This document shows, piece by piece, positions 1-5,657 of a stretch of DNA of 9,467 nucleotides. The stretch is taken from NCBI GenBank assembly GCA_023424725.1, contig JAFADQ010000040.1, positions 1 to 9,467 on the forward strand, given 5' to 3'. Position 1 is the first letter of the stretch. The number at the start of each line of letters is the position of its first letter. Made by a program: the position numbers and the translations under genes. The stretch comes from Bacteroidota bacterium (GTDB lineage: Bacteria > Bacteroidota > Bacteroidia > Cytophagales > Hymenobacteraceae). The notes under the pieces are model-generated. The model did not search any database and was not told the origin of the DNA. It was given only the letters and a program-made list of their open reading frames with translations.

Positions 1-61
1 TACAGTGCAGGGTAATAACAGTAGAAGTAATAGAAACTGAAGGCCGCTTATTAGTTTTAGA

Positions 62-101
62 GATGAGTGGATGAGTGGTTGAGTGGATGAGTGGATGGGG
101 A
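62..101. repeat. 8-bp tandem repeat, about five units
   Basis: Units of GATGAGTG run head to tail: 62-69, 70-77, 78-85 (GTTGAGTG), 86-93 and a decayed last unit at 94-101 (GATGGGGA). The period is 8 bp, so unit-number changes would shift any reading frame. No real gene covers it; the overlapping open frames also run through the neighbouring palindromic repeat and look spurious. This is probably a neutral simple-sequence tract. Confidence 0.8.
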
Positions 102-137
102 ATTGGTGCTTCGCGGGCTGGTTTTTGGCCTTTGCAG

Positions 138-293
138 CCTCACCCCCGGCCCCTCTCCACAGGAGAGGGGAGGGTTCTGCATCTGGCGATGCAGAACGAC
201 CATGCTTCTGCAGAAAAATCTGCGAAGCAGCAAACAAATATGCCGCAGGCTCCACTTGCTCCCCTCTCGTGTGGAGAGGGGCCGGGGGTGAGG
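138..293. repeat. 156-bp palindromic intergenic element with 23-bp perfect terminal inverted repeats
   Basis: The left end (138-160, beginning CCTCACCCCCGGCCCC) and right end (271-293, ending GGGGCCGGGGGTGAGG) are perfect reverse complements over 23 bp. Pairing continues imperfectly inward (about 161-174 with 256-270). The interior holds two more hairpins: a perfect 9-bp stem with TGGC loop at 175-196, and an imperfect stem around 209-235 (CTTCTGCAGA against TCTGCGAAG). When translated, the arms give the LTPGPSPxERG-type peptide common in spurious ORFs, a sign of a dispersed noncoding repeat. It lies 6 bp past the stop codon of the SGNH hydrolase gene, so it may act as a transcript-end hairpin, though no T-tract follows. 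No transposase is present. Confidence 0.85.
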
Positions 294-299
294 TCCTCA

Positions 300-1874
300 T
301 CATCCTTTCCCTTTTCCTCCCATATTTTTTGCCCCCAGCAGCCTCTCATCGCTCTTGCCTTTGGCAAACTTTTCGTACTCTGTCATCAGGGCTTTGTACA
401 TCATTTCCGACACAATTTTGGCGCCTTTCGGGGTGAAGTGTGTAAAATCTTTGTTGGCCAGCGCGGGCGTGGCATTTACCCAGCTCGGCATAGAATCTTT
501 GCCGCCCATAGCCGTGTACAGATCCCAGAAGGCGCAACCGGCTTTAAAGGCGGCGTTGCGCTGGGCATCGCGTATTTTCTCTATGTTTGGGTACGAAGCG
601 TACAGCTCGCCTTCTTTGCGCGACATATCCGACACGCCCACCACCAAAATGCTTACATCGGGGTGCAGCCTTTTCAGCAGCTTTAACTGGTTATAAAACT
701 GGCGCTCGTAAAACTTGTAATCTGCAGTAACATACGGCACCACGTTTACGCCAAACTGCAGGATAATACATTTCACATTCAGCTCTTTAAACTGCTTTTG
801 CAACAGCTCGCGGTTCATGCGGGTAAATTCTATGCCGGAGCTGCCCCTAAACGGCATATTGTCTATCGCTACGCCGGCATTGCAATCCAGCGCCACGCCA
901 TAAAGCTCCGGACTTTTCTTGCCCTCGAAAGCGATGTGCACCTTCCGGAACTGGTCGGTAACGGGGTAGCTGTAGAGGCCAAAAACCGAGGCGGTATCGA
1001 GCAACGTTTTGTCTTCTTTGCCCTTGGCGGTGCTGATGCTGAGCTGGAAAGGCTTCTGGTTACGGCCGTATAAAATCTTAATGTTCTGGAAACGGCTGTC
1101 GCGTGAGTAGGCCATCGGCGACGGCATTAAGTCTATAGAGGCGGGTTTTATTTTGGTTGCGGTGGCAGTGTTTTTGGCCGCTACAGAGTCGCGTATAGCC
1201 AATAAAGAATCGGCGGCGGGTTTGGGCGTGGTTACCGAATAGCGGAAATAGCTGCCCATAATGCCGTAATGTTTGGGGCTGCTTTTGCGGTACTCGGCAC
1301 CATAGGCGGCAAACTTTTTCCAGTACGAATCGGAGCGGATAATAAGCGAGCTGCGGTTGCCCAGCGGGTCGAGCAGCGGCACGAGGCCTACGCCGCAGCC
1401 ACCAAATTTCTCCTGCATTTTGTTGCGCAAAAACGAGGTAATGCGGTCGCCTTCTATCTGCGAATCGCCGTAGTGCAGCACCCGTATGAGCGTGTCTTTG
1501 TGCGCCAGTTGCTCCAGCGACCGGAAAAAGGTGAACAGCAGCGTATCTTGCCCGCCGGGGTATTGTATGGCAAAGCGCAGGGCAAGCGAAGCCGCGGAGT
1601 CGGCAGCGGTAGTATTGGCGGCGGCAAGCTGGGCGGTATCTGTAGCGGCCGGCGCGGTGTTGGCGGGGCTGAGGTCGGTTACTTCAAACTGCTGGCGTAT
1701 GTCGCTGATGTCGGCATAATTGGCCTTTGCAGGTACAAAAACCGATTCCAGATCGAAAAAACGGAGGGCAAAGCGGTCGTTTAGTTTTACCTCTTTGGGG
1801 AGCAACCACCCTGCGAGGGCCAAAAAACCGCCCACATACAGCAATAACAACAACAAACGGACTGGCCTCACCAT
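300..1874 (-). CDS. Membrane-anchored SGNH/GDSL-family hydrolase (esterase/acetylesterase-like)
   Basis: The 524-residue protein starts with a short basic segment and a hydrophobic helix at about 7-25, suggesting an N-terminal membrane anchor with the rest in the periplasm. A low-complexity Ala/Thr/Asp linker (about 68-96) follows. SGNH landmarks are in order: LHYGDSQIEGDR at 133-144 with nucleophile Ser138; a Gly block RGSSG at 343-347; QFGVN at 373-377 with the Asn; and DFTHF at 476-480 supplying the Asp/His pair. Related Bacteroidota proteins often sit beside MBOAT O-acyltransferases and act on acylated surface polysaccharide; no MBOAT gene is visible here, so the substrate is unknown. The ATG at 1872-1874 precedes the anchor helix; the preceding purine-rich stretch (GAAGAAGAAG) is only a weak ribosome-binding candidate. 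The C-terminal tail is Gly/Lys-rich and ends 6 bp from the palindromic element. The family is clear, the reaction inferred. Confidence 0.85.
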   Translation of the reverse strand: MVRPVRLLLLLLYVGGFLALAGWLLPKEVKLNDRFALRFFDLESVFVPAKANYADISDIRQQFEVTDLSPANTAPAATDTAQLAAANTTAADSAASLALRFAIQYPGGQDTLLFTFFRSLEQLAHKDTLIRVLHYGDSQIEGDRITSFLRNKMQEKFGGCGVGLVPLLDPLGNRSSLIIRSDSYWKKFAAYGAEYRKSSPKHYGIMGSYFRYSVTTPKPAADSLLAIRDSVAAKNTATATKIKPASIDLMPSPMAYSRDSRFQNIKILYGRNQKPFQLSISTAKGKEDKTLLDTASVFGLYSYPVTDQFRKVHIAFEGKKSPELYGVALDCNAGVAIDNMPFRGSSGIEFTRMNRELLQKQFKELNVKCIILQFGVNVVPYVTADYKFYERQFYNQLKLLKRLHPDVSILVVGVSDMSRKEGELYASYPNIEKIRDAQRNAAFKAGCAFWDLYTAMGGKDSMPSWVNATPALANKDFTHFTPKGAKIVSEMMYKALMTEYEKFAKGKSDERLLGAKNMGGKGKG

Positions 1875-2029
1875 ACTTCTTCTTCACGAATCGGCCATAA
1901 AATTAGGGAAAAAGTGCGGTTTTGGGTGTGGAGGAGTGTGATAAAAGAATTAGAAGATTTTTATTTTTAACTATTAATAATTGAGTTTAATATTCGCACT
2001 TTTGTAAAGTAAACCCATATTATTGTTTT
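1875..2029. other. Divergent intergenic region, increasingly AT-rich
   Basis: This 155-bp gap separates divergently transcribed genes and must hold both promoters. Toward the right-hand gene it becomes very AT-rich (about 1940-1995). A partial match to the Bacteroidota -7 element TAnnTTTG is CACTTTTG at 1997-2004, with a TTG at 1981-1983, but the 13-bp spacing is shorter than usual. I do not call a promoter with confidence. Confidence 0.4.
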
Positions 2030-2950
2030 ATGAGATTGTTTTTCTTTTTAGGGCTATATTTTTTTTGCTGCAGTAAAATTTTTGCACAAATTAACCCGGC
2101 TGATTCTACACATCAAGTAATTGGTTATTGGGATAAAAACGAAAAGCAATCTTATTTAATAACACTTCAGAATTACCGGGTTAAGGGCTCAGATACTACA
2201 AGCCGGACTATGATCACCTACGAAGTAGATGTAACAATAAAAGACTCAACCGAGCAGTCTTATACAATTGAGTGGGTGTACAAAAACTTCAATATTAAGC
2301 CCGAAAACGAGTTTGCTAAAAATCTGGCTGCTACTTCTAATAATATGAAGGTGGTTTTTAAAACCGATGAAATGGGAGCATTTAGAGAAGTGGTTAATTG
2401 GAAGGAGATTAAAGATTTTATGCAGAAAACCACTTCAGATTTAAAAAAGCAATACAAAGGCGCACCTAATATAGAGCAGGTTATTTCCCAAACTGCCAAA
2501 ATGTATTCAGATAAAAGCACAATAGAGGCAGGTGCGATCCAGGATATTCAGCAGTTTTATACCTGGTACGGCGCACGCTATAAGTTAGGCGAAGAGCTGA
2601 AAGGTAATGTAAAAGTGGCAAATCTACATGGTGGCGCACCATTTGATGCAGAGCTTACCATTGTTCTGGATGAAGTAAATTTTGAAGAAGAGAACTCGAT
2701 TCTAAGAATGTGGCAAACCACAAATTCGGAACAACTCACGAATGCCGCCTTTGATCAGGTAAAAGAAAATGCGAAGAAGGCTGGTAAGAAAGCGCCAAAG
2801 AAAAAAGATGTGCCTTTATTGCAAAATGAAACTCGGGCAGCGTCAAGAATTCATGGTCCGAGCGGATGGATCATTTACTCTATTCATACAAAAGAAGTAT
2901 GGTCGGGAGATAACATTGCTTTTGAAGAGAGGATAATTGATTTAAAATAA
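2030..2950 (+). CDS. Exported protein of unknown function, AT-rich gene
   Basis: I do not recognise this 306-residue protein. Residues 1-19 are a clear signal peptide (hydrophobic FFFLGLYFF, then KIFA before Gln20), so it should be exported by Sec and cut by signal peptidase I. The two cysteines at 13-14 do not make a good lipobox. The mature part has alternating polar/hydrophobic strands (about 25-110), a Lys-rich helical section (about 118-165) and a second strand-rich part with FYTWYGARYKLGEEL near 179-193. A basic stretch (KENAKKAGKKAPKKK) lies at about 245-259. No catalytic motif is seen. The gene is visibly more AT-rich than its neighbours (the 60 bases 2341-2400 hold 20 G/C; 7441-7500 in the peptidase hold 38). 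The ATG has no Shine-Dalgarno sequence. The next ORF follows its TAA in the same frame with no gap. Confidence 0.8.
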   Translation: MRLFFFLGLYFFCCSKIFAQINPADSTHQVIGYWDKNEKQSYLITLQNYRVKGSDTTSRTMITYEVDVTIKDSTEQSYTIEWVYKNFNIKPENEFAKNLAATSNNMKVVFKTDEMGAFREVVNWKEIKDFMQKTTSDLKKQYKGAPNIEQVISQTAKMYSDKSTIEAGAIQDIQQFYTWYGARYKLGEELKGNVKVANLHGGAPFDAELTIVLDEVNFEEENSILRMWQTTNSEQLTNAAFDQVKENAKKAGKKAPKKKDVPLLQNETRAASRIHGPSGWIIYSIHTKEVWSGDNIAFEERIIDLK

Positions 2951-3397
2951 GTGCTCCCCACCCTCCACCACCTCTCCTCCAAAACCCTCATCGGCAAACG
3001 ATTGCGCATGAGCTTTGCAGCCAACCGCACCGCCGAGCTATGGCGCTCGTTTATGCCGCACCGCCACCAGATCAAACATACTGTGAGCCCCGATTTGTAC
3101 TCGCTGCAGGTGTTTCCGGAGTCGTTTAGTTTTCAGCAAATAAACCCGCACGCGGAGTTCGAGAAATGGGCGCTTGCAGAAGTGCAGGAGGCAACAGAAA
3201 TTCCGGAAGGCATGGAGCAGTTTGCGCTGCCGGGCGGGCTGTATGCCGTGTTTCAGCACAAAGGCGGCCCGGCTACGGCACCGCAAACGTTTGGCTATAT
3301 TTTCACTGAGTGGCTTCCCAAGTCCGGTTATGAATTGGATAACCGCCCGCATTTCGAGGTGCTTGGCGCGAAGTACAAAGGCAACGATCCGGAATAG
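2951..3397 (+). CDS. GyrI-like (AraC effector-binding-domain) protein, truncated by in-frame TAG
   Basis: The protein matches the single-domain GyrI-like/effector-binding family of about 155-160 residues: KTLIGKRLRMSFAANRTAELWRS N-terminally (11-33), then EFEKWALAEV, LPGGLYAVF (92-100), YIFTEWLPKSGYELDNRPHFEVL (115-137) and YKGNDPE at the end. Such proteins bind small molecules, often as standalone relatives of regulator ligand domains; the ligand here is unknown. Family members continue as NDPxSEEEIWIPVK. Here TAG (3395-3397) falls where Ser is expected, and the same frame continues as EEEIWIPVKEQQ to a second TAG at 3434-3436. The gene is therefore either a nonsense-mutated pseudogene, a product lacking its last strand, or a sequencing error. 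The start is probably GTG 2951, directly after the upstream TAA; ATG 3008 would remove the conserved KTLIGKRLR segment. Confidence 0.75.
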   Translation: MLPTLHHLSSKTLIGKRLRMSFAANRTAELWRSFMPHRHQIKHTVSPDLYSLQVFPESFSFQQINPHAEFEKWALAEVQEATEIPEGMEQFALPGGLYAVFQHKGGPATAPQTFGYIFTEWLPKSGYELDNRPHFEVLGAKYKGNDPE

Positions 3398-3436
3398 GAA
3401 GAAGAGATCTGGATTCCGGTGAAAGAGCAACAATAG

Positions 3437-3525
3437 CTGGCGCAAGCGTCCTCTTGTGCTTTCGCTTTTCGTTTCTGGCGCAGGTAAATTTGCCTTCGGC
3501 AGGCACAAGCGGACGCTTGCGCCAG
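3437..3525. repeat. Inverted repeat, 23-bp arms with one mismatch
   Basis: The left arm at 3437-3459 (CTGGCGCAAGCGTCC then TCTTGTGC) and the right arm at 3503-3525 (GCACAAGC then GGACGCTTGCGCCAG) pair over 23 bp with one mismatch, around a 43-bp loop that contains a small TGCC/GGCA hairpin. The left arm begins at the first base after the distal TAG of the GyrI-like reading frame. The transcript could fold into a strong hairpin between the convergent genes. No T-tract follows, so classical intrinsic termination is not shown. Confidence 0.8.
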
Positions 3526-3541
3526 AGGTGAAATAATCGCG

Positions 3542-3574
3542 CTGCAGAGACAAGGTATTGCCTTGTCTCTGCAG
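3542..3574. repeat. Perfect 14-bp stem hairpin repeat
   Basis: CTGCAGAGACAAGG (3542-3555) and CCTTGTCTCTGCAG (3561-3574) are exact reverse complements around a 5-nt loop, TATTG. The sequence type (GAGACAAGG...CCTTGTCTC) resembles dispersed intergenic palindromes in many bacteria. It sits between two convergent genes, so it might help end either transcript, although neither side carries a T-run. Confidence 0.8.
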
Positions 3575-3610
3575 AGGTTACAGGTCGCACAAAAGCCAAG
3601 CTGCAGCGGC

Positions 3611-3660
3611 CATTTTTTTGCCCGTTGCAGCTTAGGGCGATTGCAATTCGCCCCTACAGA
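3611..3660. repeat. Dispersed repeat copy 1 with GGGCGA...TTCGCCC core
   Basis: A T-run and TGCCCGTTGCAG are followed by the near-palindrome GGGCGATTGCAATTCGCCC (3635-3653) and CTACAGA. It aligns with 5451-5500 over about 50 bp with a handful of differences and a 1-base gap. No gene covers it. With the two inverted repeats to its left it fills most of the 306-bp gap 3437-3742, in which I see no coding sequence; about 3661-3742 shows nothing recognisable. Confidence 0.75.
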
Positions 3661-3742
3661 ATCTGCCGTGTTTTTTGGGCTGTACAACCTTGGTTGGCTG
3701 CGCCGGATTTTGTTTCAGAAAAGCTGGTGGCAATCTGACGAA

Positions 3743-4825
3743 TTACTTTTCTTCTTCTTGTTTTAAGCAAATTACAAACTCAGAGCCCTGGTTTGGCTGG
3801 CTGCTAACGGTAATGGTGCCGTTGTTATTTTCTACAATCTTTTTTACCAGGTAAAGGCCAATGCCGGTGCCTTCCAGGTCGCGCTTTACGCGTGTAAACT
3901 TCTGGAAAATGTTTTCTATGTCGGTTGCTGCAATTCCTATTCCGTTGTCTTTTACGGCAAGGTTTACGCAATCTCCGTCGCGGGTTATGCTAATGGCAAT
4001 CTCCGGTTTTTTGCCGGGCGAGCGGTACTGAATCGCATTGCTAATGAGGTTATACAAAATGCTGCGCAGGTTTTTGCGCGAGAAGTGTATGTGGGCAACT
4101 TGTATGTTGTGCTGCAGGGTGGCCTGCGTCTCGGTAATCTTATCTTTTATGGTAAGCTCTACCTCCCGCAGCAGCTCTGTAAGGTCTATATCCTCGGTAG
4201 TTTCCTGAAAGCGGCCTTCTATTTTTGTAATGTCCGAGAGCTCGTTTATAATGGTGCGCATTCGTTTCACAGAATCTTCCAGCATTTGCCGGATGGTTTC
4301 CTGGTTATGGGTTACGTGCCAATCCGAGAGGGTTTCTATCAGCCCTTCCAGGTTAGATAGCGGCCCTTTTAAATCGTGCGAAACAGAGAAAATAAACGTT
4401 TCGTGCGCTGCATTCAACTTTTCCAGCGTGCGCAGGTCTTTAATGCGGTTGGTGATGTCTACAAACGTGATAATTGCTCCGTTCGGCTTTCCGGTTTTCT
4501 GCACGATGTACGGAATAATATTCATCTGAAACCAGCACATATCCGTTGTCTGGATCTCCTTTTCCAGAATCTCTTTCGTATCGATCACCTCCCGTAAATT
4601 GTCCATAATGGTAGAGTACCGGATATTGTCTACCAGCTCGGCCATGGGCTTGCCTATATGGTCTTTCGTAAACTTAAACTGCTTCATGGCCGGCGGCGTA
4701 AACTTGCGCAGAATTAAATCGGCATCTACAAAAAGCTGCGGAATTATGGTGTTGCGGAAATAGTTTTCCAGTTCGTCGTTTAGTTCTTGCAGGTTTTGGA
4801 TTTCTGGCGAGTCTTGGTCGGGCAT
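3743..4825 (-). CDS. Cytoplasmic PAS-domain sensor histidine kinase
   Basis: Using the ATG at 4823-4825, the protein has 360 residues and no membrane segment. Residues about 18-125 form a PAS domain (YFRNTIIPQLFVDADL, later NGAIITFVDIT) resembling the type linked to CheB/CheR-like proteins. A short coiled segment leads to the HisKA H-box FSVSHDLKGPLSNL with phospho-accepting His150. The catalytic domain has the N-box LISNAIQY (Asn263), DNGIGI at 293-298, an F-box FQKFTRV and GTGIGL at 319-324. It should autophosphorylate and pass phosphate to a separate response regulator; none is encoded here, so it is an orphan kinase with unknown signal. An in-frame ATG at 4931-4933 would add 36 residues with no domain character (Cys/His/Ser-rich), so the shorter start is preferred. 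It converges with the GyrI-like gene. Confidence 0.88.
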   Translation of the reverse strand: MPDQDSPEIQNLQELNDELENYFRNTIIPQLFVDADLILRKFTPPAMKQFKFTKDHIGKPMAELVDNIRYSTIMDNLREVIDTKEILEKEIQTTDMCWFQMNIIPYIVQKTGKPNGAIITFVDITNRIKDLRTLEKLNAAHETFIFSVSHDLKGPLSNLEGLIETLSDWHVTHNQETIRQMLEDSVKRMRTIINELSDITKIEGRFQETTEDIDLTELLREVELTIKDKITETQATLQHNIQVAHIHFSRKNLRSILYNLISNAIQYRSPGKKPEIAISITRDGDCVNLAVKDNGIGIAATDIENIFQKFTRVKRDLEGTGIGLYLVKKIVENNNGTITVSSQPNQGSEFVICLKQEEEK

Positions 4826-4933
4826 GGTGCTGGTAATACTTAAATAGGCTGAAAGAACGTGTGATGAAAAGTGCTTTTGTTGATGGCAAAGACAGCTGCG
4901 GATTTCGCGAAAGTTATCACTATTAAACGGCAA

Positions 4934-4958
4934 GGCAACAGGCAGGTTTTGGGTTGCC
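4934..4958. repeat. Small hairpin upstream of the histidine kinase
   Basis: GGCAAC (4934-4939) and GTTGCC (4953-4958) are perfect inverted arms around a 13-nt spacer. It lies just upstream of the longest possible kinase reading frame and could be a dyad in its control region or chance; no consensus is recognised. Confidence 0.35.
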
Positions 4959-4965
4959 CGCTTAT

Positions 4966-4997
4966 GCGTGGTTTTTTGGCCCTTGCAGCCCGTAGTG
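4966..4997. repeat. T-run/TTGCAGCC lead-in module without a palindrome
   Basis: GGTTTTTTGGCCCTTGCAGCC (about 4970-4990) matches the module at about 121-139, and more loosely those at 3611-3630 and 5451-5470. At 138 and 3635 it is followed by palindromic repeats; here it is followed by CGTAGTG with no palindrome, so it may be a remnant. Confidence 0.5.
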
Positions 4998-5034
4998 TTT
5001 GTTTATGAGTGGTGATTTGATGCGGGTATTTTAA

Positions 5035-5281
5035 GTAGCAGGTAAACTGTTTTTTGGTTCTTGGTGATGAGGTAATTTTATAGCTGCCAATGCCAGATTA
5101 ATAAATTAAGTTGGATGTAAGCCGAAGCGGCTGGCGTTCGTACAAATGCCAGAGCACGGTGTAGCAGCTAAACTGTTTTGTGGTTCCTGGTAACGAGGTT
5201 CTTCGCTATCGCCGCCAACTACAGAGGAAGAAACAGGTGTGGTTCTTTGTGACAAGGTCCTTCGATATCGCTCAGGATGAC
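5035..5281. repeat. Cluster of degenerate direct repeats including a CTTCGATATCGCTCAGGATGAC element
   Basis: A 39-bp unit at 5035-5073 (starting GTAGCAGGTAAACTG) recurs at 5161-5199 with 5 mismatches, 126 bp apart. The second unit's GTGGTTC...CTTCGCTATCGC half (5180-5212) recurs again at 5239-5271, which runs into CGCTCAGGATGAC (to 5281). The last part is the same dispersed repeat seen at 8889-8919 and 9218-9248. Around it, 4826-5657 (about 830 bp) holds no gene I can support; the only sizeable frame is made of repeat sequence. Confidence 0.7.
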
Positions 5282-5450
5282 CCGCTATTTTGGCGGTGTG
5301 AGTTCTTTAACTTGTCATCTTCAGCAGGTAACAGAATATTTGTTGATGTTCTCCGGATTATAGCGCGGGGTGGTGAAGGGGTTTTTCAATTTATCTTTTT
5401 TCATTTTGGTTTTGTGCCGGTAATAGCGAAGCCGCTTACCCTGTAGTGCC

Positions 5451-5500
5451 CGTTTTTTTGCCTGCTGCAGGTTAAGGCCGAATGCAATTCGCCCCTACAG
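5451..5500. repeat. Dispersed repeat copy 2 with GCAATTCGCCCCTACAG end
   Basis: This is the second copy of the repeat at 3611-3660: a run of seven T, TGC and CTGCAG, then GGCCGAATGCAATTCGCCCCTACAG. The inverted core is less perfect than in copy 1. It lies about 160 bp upstream of the dipeptidyl peptidase start and is noncoding. Confidence 0.75.
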
Positions 5501-5527
5501 GTTCTGCTTATTCTATTATTCTATAAA

Positions 5528-5605
5528 TCGTGATTCAGACAGACAACATCAGGCTGTAAATTGCGAAATCCGTTCTTCCCATTTCCTTCGCGATTCAGAT
5601 AATCG
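5528..5605. promoter_or_regulatory. Two 13-bp direct repeats, one carrying a CGATT-N5-AATCG dyad
   Basis: TCGTGATTCAGAC (5528-5540) and TCGCGATTCAGAT (5588-5600) match at 11 of 13 positions and start exactly 60 bp apart. The second includes a perfect dyad, CGATT (5591-5595) and AATCG (5601-5605), about 55 bp before the peptidase ATG. The position fits a regulator site, but no known consensus is recognised and chance is possible. Confidence 0.3.
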
Positions 5606-5657
5606 GTTGTTTTTGCCTAACTTGCATCTCTAATTCCGTTTTAATATTAATAAGCAG

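Noticed and set aside
138..293. CRISPR-like structure
   Set aside because: The repeats are inverted ends of one element, not regularly spaced direct repeats with unique spacers; no cas genes.
75..686. 203-residue forward open frame (and overlapping frames at 83-436 and 91-291)
   Set aside because: It runs through the tandem repeat and palindromic element (giving the PHPRPLSTGEG-type peptide) and then antisense through the SGNH gene; no family resemblance.
1269..1784. 171-residue forward frame opposite the SGNH gene
   Set aside because: It lies antisense within a clearly coding gene with conserved SGNH motifs; a shadow frame produced by GC-rich codon bias.
1981..2004. Bacteroidota promoter TTG...CACTTTTG before the AT-rich gene
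   Set aside because: The spacer is only 13 bp and the -7 box starts CA rather than TA; too weak to call in AT-rich sequence.
3038..3687. Reverse frames of 171, 98 and 119 residues across the GyrI-like 3' end and the repeats
   Set aside because: They mix antisense of a recognised domain with palindromic repeats, and show no signal peptide, domain or conserved motif.
4826..4933. 36-residue N-terminal extension of the histidine kinase
   Set aside because: No domain or signal character, and the downstream ATG starts directly before an acidic helix typical of the PAS lead-in; kept only as an alternative start.
5180..5446. 88-residue forward open frame
   Set aside because: Its middle (RSFDIAQDD) is the translation of the dispersed CTTCGATATCGCTCAGGATGAC repeat; no start signal or family match.
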